Assembly: GCF_014332515.1 (NCBI RefSeq)
Contig: NZ_VFSD01000020.1
Location: 62,001-126,000 of the forward strand
DNA length: 64,000 nucleotides
Origin: Pontibacter beigongshangensis
GTDB taxonomy: Bacteria; Bacteroidota; Bacteroidia; Cytophagales; Hymenobacteraceae
Direction: 5' to 3'
In this document: positions 51,635 to 60,509 of the stretch, one piece after another
Layout: every line of letters begins with the position of its first letter
How positions within the stretch are numbered: position 1 is the first letter of the stretch
Made by a program: the position numbers and the translations under genes
The notes under the pieces: model-generated
Database searches by the model: none
Told to the model about the DNA's origin: nothing
Seen by the model: the letters and a program-made list of their open reading frames with translations, nothing else

Positions 51635-51685
51635 AGCAGCAGCAGCTTGATATACCTCTGGAGGGGGAATTTCATTCAAATAATT
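51635..51685 (-). repeat. Interspersed repeat copy 19
   Basis: In reverse orientation it begins AGCAGCAGCAGC, then CCTCTGGAGGGGG and ATTTCATTCAAATAATT. It faces copy 18, forming an inverted pair about 64 bp apart. Confidence 0.86.
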
Positions 51686-51829
51686 TGAGACGATGTTCAG
51701 TAGTTGCAGGTAATCAGTACTACAGAATTATTAGGTCCACAGAATCCTGCTACTCCTTTTATCCTGTAAATCCTTAGGGTTGGGGCGCTAACTAAAGGTT
51801 CAGACAAGCAACCACCAACCAAAACCAAT

Positions 51830-52759
51830 CTAAAGTCCCAGCGCTTGCTCTGTGGCTGCTTTGTCTTTGGCAAGCTGAGCTTTCAGGGCGTCCAGCCCTT
51901 CAAACTTCTGCTCCTGGCGGAGCTGCTGCACAAATTCTACGGTTAAGGTCTGGCCGTACAGGTCTCCGCTGAAATGCAGCAGATGCACTTCCAGGGTCAG
52001 TTTGCTGCCATCCACGGTGGGGCGGGTGCCAATGTTCATCATGCCGGGGAGCCGCTCACCCACTACATGTACCCAGACGGCATACACACCGTTGGCCGGA
52101 ATGAGTTTGTGTGGCACAGGCAGGGCCAGGTTGGCAGTCGGAAAGCCGATGGTTCGGCCAAGTTGCTGCCCTTTTTCTACCACCGAGCTCAGGCTGTAGT
52201 ATCGCCCCAGGTACCGGGTGGCCGTGGGCGGGTCGCCAGACTCCAGGGCCTTTCTGATTTTGGTAGAGCTCACGGCAATATCATCTACGTCCTGCTGCGG
52301 AATCTCCTCCACCTCAAACCCGTATTGCTGTGACCGCGCCTTCAGGTGCTCGAAGCTGCCTTCGCGGTTCTTGCCGAAGCGGTGGTCGTAGCCTATCACC
52401 AGCACTTTGGTGTTGAGGGCCCGCACCAGCACATCCGTAATAAAAGTACGGGAAGTAATGCGGGAGAAATCTCGCGTAAACGGGATGATAAGCAGGTAAT
52501 CTACGCCAAAGCTGCTGAGCTGCGCTATGCGCTCTTCTATGGTAGAGAGCAGCTTAAGCTTGTTGTCTTCGGGAAAAAGGACCAGGCGGGGGTGAGGCCA
52601 GTAGGTAACCACCACGCTCTGGCCACCGGCCTGGCGCGCGCGCTCCTGCACCCGCTTCAGGATTTTCTGGTGCCCTATGTGCACACCATCAAAGGTGCCG
52701 CTGGTTACAACGGCGTGGGTAAGCTTCGGGAAATCGGCAATGTCACGAATTACTTCCAT
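51830..52759 (-). CDS. ribF: Bifunctional riboflavin kinase / FAD synthetase
   Basis: A 309-residue protein. The N-terminal FAD synthetase part has the nucleotidyltransferase motif TFDGVHIGH (22-30). The C-terminal riboflavin kinase part includes TIGFPTANL and GMMNIGTRPTVDG. It makes FMN and FAD from riboflavin. Its start overlaps the end of truB by 17 nt. It is the last gene of the ftsX operon. Confidence 0.95.
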   Translation of the reverse strand: MEVIRDIADFPKLTHAVVTSGTFDGVHIGHQKILKRVQERARQAGGQSVVVTYWPHPRLVLFPEDNKLKLLSTIEERIAQLSSFGVDYLLIIPFTRDFSRITSRTFITDVLVRALNTKVLVIGYDHRFGKNREGSFEHLKARSQQYGFEVEEIPQQDVDDIAVSSTKIRKALESGDPPTATRYLGRYYSLSSVVEKGQQLGRTIGFPTANLALPVPHKLIPANGVYAVWVHVVGERLPGMMNIGTRPTVDGSKLTLEVHLLHFSGDLYGQTLTVEFVQQLRQEQKFEGLDALKAQLAKDKAATEQALGL

Positions 52760-53438
52760 CCGATGCTAATTGGGCATTTCTTATTTGCTGAATGTCTTCA
52801 ATAGAGAGCGCGTCTTCTACCTTATAGTCGCCGATACGGGTACGCACCAGCGCGGAGAGGTGGGCGCCACAGCCCAGCTTTTGCCCCAGGTCATGGGCCA
52901 GGCTCCGGATATAGGTCCCTTTGCTGCAGACTACTTTAAAATGAACCACTGCGCCTTCTACGGCCGTAATGTCGAACGCCTTGATGGTGATGCTGCGGGG
53001 TTTTATCTCAGCGGTTTGTCCTTTCCGGGCCAGCAAGTAAGCCCGCTTGCCATCTATCATCACAGCCGAGTAAATAGGCGGCACCTGCTCTATGGTGCCT
53101 ACAAAGGTAGCTGCGGCCGCTTTCAGGTCGTCTTCTGAAATATGGCTGATGTCGGTGGGCTCCGAAACCTCCGTCTCCAGGTCGTAAGAGGGGGTGGTCT
53201 GGCCGATGGTGATCGTGCCGGTATATTCCTTTTCCTGCGCCTGAATCTCATCGATGCGCTTGGTGAACTTGCCGGTGCACAAAATCAACAGCCCGGAGGC
53301 CAGCGGGTCCAGTGTGCCGGCGTGGCCTATCTTTTTCACCCGCAGGATGTTGCGCACCTTCTTCACCACATCAAACGATGTCCAGGTCAGGGGTTTGTCT
53401 ATCAGTAATATTTCTCCGGCTTCAAAGTCGTATACCAT
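52743..53438 (-). CDS. truB: tRNA pseudouridine(55) synthase
   Basis: A 231-residue pseudouridine synthase. The catalytic aspartate is Asp44 in IGHAGTLDPLASGLL. It modifies U55 in the T-arm of tRNAs. It has the short form without a long C-terminal domain, common in Bacteroidota. It starts 2 nt after the uppP stop and overlaps ribF, the usual truB-ribF pairing. Confidence 0.95.
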   Translation of the reverse strand: MVYDFEAGEILLIDKPLTWTSFDVVKKVRNILRVKKIGHAGTLDPLASGLLILCTGKFTKRIDEIQAQEKEYTGTITIGQTTPSYDLETEVSEPTDISHISEDDLKAAAATFVGTIEQVPPIYSAVMIDGKRAYLLARKGQTAEIKPRSITIKAFDITAVEGAVVHFKVVCSKGTYIRSLAHDLGQKLGCGAHLSALVRTRIGDYKVEDALSIEDIQQIRNAQLASDGSNS

Positions 53439-53440
53439 GC

Positions 53441-54274
53441 TTAGAATTTTAAATCGATACCCATGGCTAGCAGCATGAGTATGGCTATACCTACGGCAAT
53501 CCGGTAATATCCGAACACCCTGAATCCATATTTTGTGAGGAAGGAGATAAACGATTTGATGGCAATCATGGCTACCACAAACCCTACCACGTTCCCGATT
53601 AGCAGCAGCTTTACGTCTTCTGAGCTGATGATAGAGAAGCTGTGCTGAATTTTTGGCCAGTCGAAATACACGATGTCGGAAATTTCGAGCTTGAGCATGT
53701 CTTTGATGAACTTAAACGAAGCGGCGGCCAGCATGGTGGGCACCGCCAGGAAAAAAGAGAACTCTGCGGCGGCTTTCCGGTTCACGCCCTGCGCCAGCCC
53801 CCCGATAATAGAGGCCGCCGAGCGCGATACTCCCGGAATCATGGCGATGCACTGAAAAAAGCCGATCACAAAAGCATTCCTGTAGTTGATCCTGTCCCGG
53901 TCGGCGTGGGTAAACCATTTGTCTATGAACACCAGCACCACGCCGCCCACAATCAGCATCACGGCCGTGATGAGGATACTCTCCAGCATCGCGTCTATGG
54001 CTTCTTCGAGCAGCAGGCCCAGCACGGCAGCCGGTATAAAGGCCACCAGGATTTTCTTATACAGGTCTAAACTAGTGACAAACCGCCTCCAGTAGAGCAC
54101 CACCACCGACAAGATAGCGCCAAACTGAATACTAACCGCAAAAATCTTGGTGATCGGCAGCTCGTTAATGCCCATCAGGGTGGCTGCTATAATCATGTGC
54201 CCGGTAGACGAGACAGGCAGAAATTCGGTAAGTCCTTCTACGATCGCTAAAATAATAGCTTGCCAAACGCTCAT
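53441..54274 (-). CDS. uppP: Undecaprenyl-diphosphate phosphatase
   Basis: A 277-residue integral membrane phosphatase (BacA/UppP) that recycles the undecaprenyl carrier used for peptidoglycan and surface glycans. The two signature regions are clear: [16 protein letters not shown] (from residue 13) and [10 protein letters not shown]. It abuts the DUF3098 gene and truB with no spacers. Its presence near two glycan loci is consistent with high carrier demand but is not proof of a link. Confidence 0.95.
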   Translation of the reverse strand: MSVWQAIILAIVEGLTEFLPVSSTGHMIIAATLMGINELPITKIFAVSIQFGAILSVVVLYWRRFVTSLDLYKKILVAFIPAAVLGLLLEEAIDAMLESILITAVMLIVGGVVLVFIDKWFTHADRDRINYRNAFVIGFFQCIAMIPGVSRSAASIIGGLAQGVNRKAAAEFSFFLAVPTMLAAASFKFIKDMLKLEISDIVYFDWPKIQHSFSIISSEDVKLLLIGNVVGFVVAMIAIKSFISFLTKYGFRVFGYYRIAVGIAILMLLAMGIDLKF

Positions 54275-54490
54275 CTACTCATTTGTTTTATCCTTCACCA
54301 GAATGGCAAAAAGCTCTATCACAAAACCGGCAAACACCACCAGCGGGCCCAGGGTTATTCCCAGAAAGCCGAGGCCATACTGCTCTTTGTCCATTGTCAT
54401 GATGATAAAGCCAAGGGCCAGCACAACGATCCCGGCCAGCATCAGTACATAGTTTTTCCTGCCAAAGGCAAGCTTAGGTTTGTTCTCCAT
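54275..54490 (-). CDS. DUF3098 family membrane protein
   Basis: A 71-residue protein from ATG 54490. A TTG two codons earlier is less likely. Two membrane segments make up most of it, and the KLAFGRKNYVLMLAGIVVL start is typical of DUF3098, a Bacteroidota family usually located between ftsX and uppP as here. Function unknown. Confidence 0.88.
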   Translation of the reverse strand: MENKPKLAFGRKNYVLMLAGIVVLALGFIIMTMDKEQYGLGFLGITLGPLVVFAGFVIELFAILVKDKTNE

Positions 54491-54492
54491 TA

Positions 54493-55392
54493 TCAATATA
54501 ATTCGTCTAATGACATTCCAAGGTATTTTCGCACGGCCCGGTAAGAGCTCAGGAACCCGATAATGCAGCCGAGCACGACCAGGGCAATCATGAGCAGGTA
54601 CATCTGGTGCTCATCGCGCAGCAGGCGCAGCTCCTCCATTTCGAAATAGGCGTACTGCATGAGCGCATAAAGCAGCACCGAGGCAATAATGCCACTTAAT
54701 ATTCCCTGCCAGGTAGCCCGGTTCAGGAAAGGGCGCTGGATAAAAAAGGAGGTGGCTCCCACCAGCTGCATGCTCCTGATCAGGAAACGCTGCGAGTAGA
54801 GCGCCAGCTTCACGGTATTGTTAATCAGGATGGTGACTACCAGCAGCAGGATGGCCGCAAAAGCGATCAGTACCAGGCTCACCTTCTGGATGTTGCTGTT
54901 GATAGACTCAATCAGATTGGCCACGTACTGCACCTCGTACACGCCGTTGATGTCCTGCAGGTCTTTTTGTATTTTCTGGAGCTCCTCGGAGCCGGAGTGG
55001 TCGGCGTCTATTTTCAGGATGTAGGCATCGCGGAGCGGGTTCTCACCCAGGAAAGCCATAAAATCTTCCTCTGTCTCATCCAGAAAAGCCCTGGCGCCCT
55101 CTTCTTTCGACACGAAGCGCACCTGTGCCGAATCATTTTTGTAGGCGATGTATTCTTTGGCTGCGAAGGTCTTCTGCAGGCGCACCAGCTGCACATCGGT
55201 CAGGTTGCGGTCCAGGTACACCTGCATCTCTATGCTTTCCTTCACGATCTCGGAGAGTTTGCCGGCATGAAGGAGCAGCAGGCCGAACAGGCCGATCACA
55301 AAAAGAGAAAGCGTAATGCTGAACATGACCATCGTGTGCGGATAGCTGCCAAGTTTTTTCTTTTTAACTAATTTAGGGTGCTGCTTTACCAT
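54493..55392 (-). CDS. ftsX: Cell division protein FtsX (permease-like)
   Basis: A 299-residue membrane protein with an N-terminal membrane segment, a periplasmic region with SEIVKESIEMQVYLD, and a C-terminal FtsX permease domain. With FtsE it controls cell-wall hydrolysis at division. I chose ATG 55392 because the promoter -7 box ends 17 bp upstream and the longer frame starts with TTG 55401. It is the first gene of a five-gene operon. ftsE is not in the window. Confidence 0.93.
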   Translation of the reverse strand: MVKQHPKLVKKKKLGSYPHTMVMFSITLSLFVIGLFGLLLLHAGKLSEIVKESIEMQVYLDRNLTDVQLVRLQKTFAAKEYIAYKNDSAQVRFVSKEEGARAFLDETEEDFMAFLGENPLRDAYILKIDADHSGSEELQKIQKDLQDINGVYEVQYVANLIESINSNIQKVSLVLIAFAAILLLVVTILINNTVKLALYSQRFLIRSMQLVGATSFFIQRPFLNRATWQGILSGIIASVLLYALMQYAYFEMEELRLLRDEHQMYLLMIALVVLGCIIGFLSSYRAVRKYLGMSLDELY

Positions 55393-55408
55393 AACTTTCA
55401 ATTCGGCA

Positions 55409-55442
55409 CAAAAATAGAAATATTATTCAAGAGCTTGTTCAA
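55409..55442 (-). promoter_or_regulatory. Bacteroidota-type promoter of the ftsX operon
   Basis: On the minus strand TTG (55440-55442), then 23 bp, then TATTTTTG (55409-55416), fitting TTG-N17-23-TAnnTTTG. The leader to ATG 55392 is about 10 nt. Confidence 0.65.
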
Positions 55443-55566
55443 AATTCGACATTTGCCTGAAATTCGTTTCCAAACACAAGCCGCCCGGCAGCTATCCTTT
55501 TTCTAACGACGCTGCCGGGCAATCCATTGCAGGCTCTTTATTTCGGCCCTGTTTCCTATAGCTGTG

Positions 55567-55618
55567 CAGCAGTAGCAGGCCATAAATGCCTGGAAGGGGC
55601 AATTTCATTAGAATAATT
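55567..55618 (-). repeat. Interspersed repeat copy 20
   Basis: In reverse orientation it begins CAGCAGTAGCAGG, then CCTGGAAGGGGC and ATTTCATTAGAATAATT. It is followed by a TTGTTGCTGATTGTTAAATT module. Confidence 0.86.
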
Positions 55619-55825
55619 GATGGATGGTGGTTGTTGCTGATTGTTAAATTGTAAAATGATGGATCTGGAGATGTGAAGATTTGAAAACTTGCAGCTGAGT
55701 TGGTTTGAAAGTGAATTTCTGAGAAAGTTTACATACCCGCTCAACTCTTTACGCATAACTCTTCACCAGTTAAATCCTTGTGCAGGTAGAAAGTCATTCA
55801 TTTAGCAACTACTACTAAATGTAGA

Positions 55826-55875
55826 GCAGCAGCAGCAGCAGAAACCGCCGGAGGCCCAATTTCATTCAAATAATT
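55826..55875 (-). repeat. Interspersed repeat copy 21
   Basis: In reverse orientation it begins AGCAGCAGCAGCAGCAG, then CCGCCGGAGG and ATTTCATTCAAATAATT. It is in direct orientation with copy 20. Confidence 0.88.
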
Positions 55876-55938
55876 GCCTCGCTTCAAAAGCAAGCAGACA
55901 ATCCTGTGTCTTACGTCCTGTGTCCTGTGTCTAAAAAA

Positions 55939-58900
55939 TTACAGCCGCAGGCGAGGGTCTGAGTCAAGAATGATCTGTTCCTGTTCCTGGAGCCTTCGGC
56001 GCTCCCGGCGGGAGGCTCTGTTGCGGCCAAACAGCTCGCGCACCGTGTCGAAGCGCTTGGTGTGCAGCAAGCTGACGCTCTGGCTCACCAGTGCCCTGCC
56101 GGTAAGGCCGCTGGGGTTGGTGTTGTACTCCAGGCGCGCCCGCAGCTCCCCGCTACGGGTTATGTAATATTCCAGCGACCAGTCGCCCTGGTAAGTGTTT
56201 TGGTTTCTGGTGCCGCCTGTGCCGGTTGCCCCACCGGCATTGCTGAAGCCCGACTGGCTGGTTACCCGCAGCCTGCCCTGGAAGAAGTTGTAGCTCAGCC
56301 GCACCTGCAAAGCCGAGAGCGCATCCTGGTTAAAGGTGTTGCGGCCAAGGCCAATATCTACCTGCAGGTTGCTGTCGATGCTGTTGAAGAAGGTGTTGAG
56401 CTGGCCGGATAGCAAGCTGCCCAGGCTGCCTCCCACGGCTGCTGTGCCGGCCCCCTCCAGGCCCAAAGAGCCGGGTGGCGCAAGCCGCTGCATCACCAAA
56501 AGGCTGAACACCTGCCGGTTGAGCTCATTCTCATCGTTCTTGATCGAGCTGATGAAAGGAGAAAGTATCGTTTGCGCATCCTGGGGCAGTTCATCGAAGT
56601 TCAGACCAAGCTTTATCTCGGGCGTAAGAATGGGCCCGCTCAGGTCGATTACGGCGGTAACCGGATAGCTGCCCTGCACTTCCGCGCCGGAAGGAGCAAA
56701 GTCGGCCAGCGAGGTCTGCTGCGAATAGGTGGCGTTTATGCGCATGGTGCCTGCCAGCGGGTCGCCGTTCCAGGAGATGGTGCCGCCGGGGGTAACCCTA
56801 AACTCCCGCGATACCAGGCCCTCCAGCAGGTTAAAGTTGTAGGCTCCCTGCGTAATCTCAAAAGTGCCGAACATGTTAAACTCTCCCCGCGTGTCGATCG
56901 TCATCCGGATCAGGCCATTGCCCGATCCCCTGATCACATCACCGGTCTGCCTGTCGATGATGATCTCGAAGTAGGCGTCGTCGGTTACATCGAGGTTAAA
57001 GTTCATGTTGATGCCGGAGAGGTTTACGCGCTGTTTTTCTACGGCCACTGCCACGCCGGTGGTGTCGGTGGTATTGCGGTTCACGAACCGGATAAAGTCT
57101 TTCTGCCCCAGCTCGGTCTGGTTGTCCATGGGCAGCACGATGCGGGTGTTCTCGTTGCTCCGGGCCGTCACGTTTATCTGCAGGTTATCTACGGGTCCCA
57201 GCACCGAGGCGGTGCCGGTGGCGAAGGCTGTGCCGTAGTAGAGCTCGTTCTGGCTGCTGGTGGTGTTGAGCACCATAAAGTTGCGGTAGCGTCCCTGTAT
57301 GTCGAGCACCATGTTCTTAAAGCCATCGTGGGCTATTCCTCCGGAGATGGTGGCTGTGTTGCCGTAGAGGTCGGTGAGGCGGGCATTGCGGAAACTGATG
57401 CTGTTGGCTCCGAAGTACACCCTGTCGGTCAGGCGGTAGGTGGTGCCCAGGTAGTCGAAACGGAACTGCCCGTTGTTCACCATCACCGATCCGGTCAGCA
57501 CAGGCGAGTTCAGGCGGCCCAGTATCCGGATGCGGCCTTCCATGGTACCCTCCAGGTTCGACATGATGGGTTTCAGGATCGGCTCCACAATTTTGAGCTG
57601 GGAGTTGTCCATCACGGCCAGCATGTCCAGCTGTTCCTCGGGGGCATCGGGCTTGTAATTGCCGGTGACCGACAGCACCTTTTTGCCGCCGTAACTGATG
57701 CCAAAATCCATGGCGAGCTGCTGCTGGCTGTTGTTCCAGTCAGACCGGCCCACCACATCACCGATGAGCACATTGTCGAAGTGCAGGGAATCTACCTGAA
57801 GCATGGAGTTCAGAATGGCCTGGTTGTACAAATCCTGCACGGTCAGCTCCCCGTTCAGCCTGCCCCGCAGCTGTTGCTCAATCAGCGGGTTCAGATTGCG
57901 CAGATCGAAATCCTGCACATTCACCTTCAGAATACTTTCCGGATTGTCGGAGATAAGGCCCAGGATGTTGAATACCTGGTTGCGGTTGGTCAGCGCGAAG
58001 TTCTCGAACAGGATGCTCCTGCCTCTGTCGCTGATCAGGATGGTGTTGCCCGGCGTAAAAGCCCAGGCATTATCGAGCAGCGTAATGTTGGAGCGGTTAA
58101 ACACCAGCTGCACCTGGTTTTCCAGAAAGTTGAGGTCCCCGGAAATGGTTGCCCGGTTGTCCTGGCCCGTCTGGGCAATGTTGGTGGAGAAGTTGATGGT
58201 TCTTTCGCTCCAGATGCCTTCCAGGTAGAAATTCTCTGTGTCGCCGACGGATGGCAGCAGTTGCTCCTCCGAGGTGATCAGGGCACTTGCCAGCACGTCG
58301 GGGGTTCGCTGCAGTTTGGATGTGTTGAGTTCGATGTTGTTGCTGTACAGGGCGATGTTGTCGTACAAGACGGTGTCTATGCGGGTAAAAAGATCGAAAA
58401 TAACGGTGTTGCCATGCCGGAAGGAGCCCTCAATCTTGGAAAAATCGGAGATGGTGAGCTGCGGCATGAACAGGTGCAGCAGCGGGTTGGCGCGTTTCAG
58501 GTAAATGTCGTAGTCTACCCGGTACTCCTGCTGCAGGGCACTATTCTTTTGGTTATAGTAGGCGGCTATGGCCACATCGTTGCTCTCGAAGTTCAGGGTA
58601 TACTCGTGCACGAGCTGCTTCAGGTCGTCTATAAGCACGGTGTAGTCAAAATCGCCGCGAGCCTGCAGGGCAATCAGATCTGAGACGAACGACAGGCTGC
58701 GGGTTCCCTGGTCTACGGTGGAGATAATATTGACAGAATCCAGCGCAAGCGTATTGCCATCGTAGCTTATTTCGGCGTTCTTAAAGAGGGCAGTCCCGGC
58801 AAAGTCGTCGAGCCGCAGACCCTTAAAGTTTAAGTCCGATTCGGCACGAATGGCCAATGGCTTCTCTGTAAAGCCCAGCCCCTGCAGGTCTGCTTTCTGC

Positions 58901-60507
58901 AGGTTGGCCACCAGGTTAAAAGCCTTGGCATTGGGGGCCAGGTGCACCACGCCATCGGCATTAATTACCAGGTTAGGATCGTTTACTGCTACCTTGCCGG
59001 TAAACATCTGGCGGCTCAGGGTGCCGTTGGCCTTTATGTTGCGGTAGTTGTAGTCGAGCAGGTGCAACTGCCGGATGGTGGCGTTTAAGGTCACCCGGGC
59101 TGTTTGCAGGTCGAAACCGGAACCTGCTATCCGGCCTTCCATCGAGATCGTCTTTAAAAGGTCCGTGTTGCCCACAAGCCGGCCCAGGTTAAAGCCGTTC
59201 GTTTTGAGGTAACCGGTGTAGGAGGAACTGCGGGTCTCGTCATCAATCTTCAGGTTTATATCCGATTCCAGGCTGCCCAGGGCGGTTGAAAAGGAGCCGT
59301 TGGCCACAAAGTCCTCGTAGAAACCGACAAAACGCCCTTCCAGCTCCACGGTGCCCAGGCGGGCTGCCACCGTATAAACCTCTTTGGGCAGAAAATGCCT
59401 GATGTCGCTGGCGTTGATGGTGGAGGGCCTGAGCCGTATATTGGCAAATGTCTCTTTGGCGTTGGGCAGGCCATCGGCGCTCAGGCTGCCCACGATGTGG
59501 GTGTTTTGGCCATAGGTCAGGTCCAGGTTAGAGGCTGTAAAATTGCCGACCTTCCCTTTTATCTCGGCTGTGCTCACGAGCAGGTTCTCGTCGTAGTTCA
59601 GCAGCTGGGGGGCGAAAACCGCAATGTCCTGGGAGTATACTTTGGTATTTTTTAAGTTCGCTGTTACGCTTACACTGTCTACAAACGATCTGAAGTTCAG
59701 GAAACGGTCATAATCGAAGCGCACATAGTGCTGCAGGTGGCTTTGGTTTACCCGCAGGTCCAGCTCATCAAATTCCCAGAAGGTAGGGGCATAGGTCATC
59801 CGTACGTCCAGGTTGTGGAGCTTTGTGCCGGACCTGGTTTCGTTTGCCCGCAGGTCGGTAATGCGTGCCCGTAGCGTGTCACCCGGCTCTAATTCTGTGA
59901 AGCGCCCGTTCAGTTTATCCACCGTCATATGAAAATAATCGATGCCATTGGGGGCAGGGGCTTTGCTGAAGTCGTCGTAGGTAAAGCGCCCGTTGTGGAT
60001 CAGGACCTCATCGATCGAGAAATCAAATGGCTGATTTTTTGGCTTCGTAGGATCTTTTCGGATCAGCTTGTTCAGGGCCTTCAGAAAAGTGCTCAGGTTC
60101 AGGGTGTCGGTGCCCTCGTACTTTACCAGGTTGGCGCGGGGTTCGTTCAGCTCCAGCGTGCCTATGTGGAGGGTATTGGGATCGAAAATTGAGAAGAGGC
60201 TTATTTCGGCTTCGGCACTGCCCAGGTAGAACAATTCCTGTTTGCGGTAATCGAGCACTTTTACTTTTTCCAGAATCACATTCCGGAAGAACTTAATGTT
60301 CACCTTCTCAATGGTGACCTCATGCTCGAGTGTCTGGGAGAGATATTCGGCTGCTTTCTTGGCCACTTTGGTCTGCACCTTCGGGTATTGCAGCGCAACA
60401 TAAGCCACGCCAAAGAGTAAGATTAGGAACAAGAGCAGCCCTAACGCTATTTTTAGAATAGCTTTTCCTATAACTTTGGCGTAATTCTTTGACTGTTCCT
60501 TTTCCAA
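55939..60507 (-). CDS. Translocation/assembly module TamB domain protein
   Basis: A 1522-residue protein with an N-terminal membrane anchor (GKAILKIALGLLLFLILLFG, residues 14-33), a very long beta-strand-rich region, and a C-terminal TamB/DUF490 domain (about residues 1080-1460). It belongs to the AsmA/TamB-like bridge proteins thought to carry lipids across the periplasm. It must start at TTG 60507, since an in-frame stop lies four codons upstream and no ATG is near. This puts its start codon only 2 nt from that of tsaD on the other strand. Confidence 0.88.
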   Translation of the reverse strand: MEKEQSKNYAKVIGKAILKIALGLLLFLILLFGVAYVALQYPKVQTKVAKKAAEYLSQTLEHEVTIEKVNIKFFRNVILEKVKVLDYRKQELFYLGSAEAEISLFSIFDPNTLHIGTLELNEPRANLVKYEGTDTLNLSTFLKALNKLIRKDPTKPKNQPFDFSIDEVLIHNGRFTYDDFSKAPAPNGIDYFHMTVDKLNGRFTELEPGDTLRARITDLRANETRSGTKLHNLDVRMTYAPTFWEFDELDLRVNQSHLQHYVRFDYDRFLNFRSFVDSVSVTANLKNTKVYSQDIAVFAPQLLNYDENLLVSTAEIKGKVGNFTASNLDLTYGQNTHIVGSLSADGLPNAKETFANIRLRPSTINASDIRHFLPKEVYTVAARLGTVELEGRFVGFYEDFVANGSFSTALGSLESDINLKIDDETRSSSYTGYLKTNGFNLGRLVGNTDLLKTISMEGRIAGSGFDLQTARVTLNATIRQLHLLDYNYRNIKANGTLSRQMFTGKVAVNDPNLVINADGVVHLAPNAKAFNLVANLQKADLQGLGFTEKPLAIRAESDLNFKGLRLDDFAGTALFKNAEISYDGNTLALDSVNIISTVDQGTRSLSFVSDLIALQARGDFDYTVLIDDLKQLVHEYTLNFESNDVAIAAYYNQKNSALQQEYRVDYDIYLKRANPLLHLFMPQLTISDFSKIEGSFRHGNTVIFDLFTRIDTVLYDNIALYSNNIELNTSKLQRTPDVLASALITSEEQLLPSVGDTENFYLEGIWSERTINFSTNIAQTGQDNRATISGDLNFLENQVQLVFNRSNITLLDNAWAFTPGNTILISDRGRSILFENFALTNRNQVFNILGLISDNPESILKVNVQDFDLRNLNPLIEQQLRGRLNGELTVQDLYNQAILNSMLQVDSLHFDNVLIGDVVGRSDWNNSQQQLAMDFGISYGGKKVLSVTGNYKPDAPEEQLDMLAVMDNSQLKIVEPILKPIMSNLEGTMEGRIRILGRLNSPVLTGSVMVNNGQFRFDYLGTTYRLTDRVYFGANSISFRNARLTDLYGNTATISGGIAHDGFKNMVLDIQGRYRNFMVLNTTSSQNELYYGTAFATGTASVLGPVDNLQINVTARSNENTRIVLPMDNQTELGQKDFIRFVNRNTTDTTGVAVAVEKQRVNLSGINMNFNLDVTDDAYFEIIIDRQTGDVIRGSGNGLIRMTIDTRGEFNMFGTFEITQGAYNFNLLEGLVSREFRVTPGGTISWNGDPLAGTMRINATYSQQTSLADFAPSGAEVQGSYPVTAVIDLSGPILTPEIKLGLNFDELPQDAQTILSPFISSIKNDENELNRQVFSLLVMQRLAPPGSLGLEGAGTAAVGGSLGSLLSGQLNTFFNSIDSNLQVDIGLGRNTFNQDALSALQVRLSYNFFQGRLRVTSQSGFSNAGGATGTGGTRNQNTYQGDWSLEYYITRSGELRARLEYNTNPSGLTGRALVSQSVSLLHTKRFDTVRELFGRNRASRRERRRLQEQEQIILDSDPRLRL
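60471..60478 (+). promoter_or_regulatory. Candidate -7 box of tsaD, inside tamB
   Basis: TAACTTTG matches TAnnTTTG and lies 31 bp before the tsaD ATG, within tamB codons 10 to 13 on the other strand. No -33 TTG is seen at the usual spacing. Confidence 0.45.
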
Positions 60508-60509
60508 AA

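Larger units (their letters stand above)
51263..51829. other. Gene-free stretch with two repeat copies in opposite orientation
   Basis: This 567-bp stretch between scoA and the end of the ribF operon holds copy 18 (forward) and copy 19 (reverse), plus two purine/pyrimidine modules (TCCTGTGTCTTGTGTCCGG at 51464 and TCCTGCGTCTTGCGCCC at 51613). No gene is seen. Confidence 0.7.
55402..55938. other. Gene-free stretch with two inverted repeat copies
   Basis: This 537-bp stretch between tamB and ftsX holds repeat copies 20 and 21, a TTGTTGCTGATTGTTAAATT module, a GATCTGGAGATGTGAAGATT run, and an ATCCTGTGTCTTACGTCCTG module (55901). It shows the same set of modules as the guaD-ffh spacer. Confidence 0.72.

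Noticed and set aside
56572-58683. 703-residue frame opposite tamB
   Set aside because: It is antisense to tamB and has no domain; it is long only because of codon bias on the other strand.
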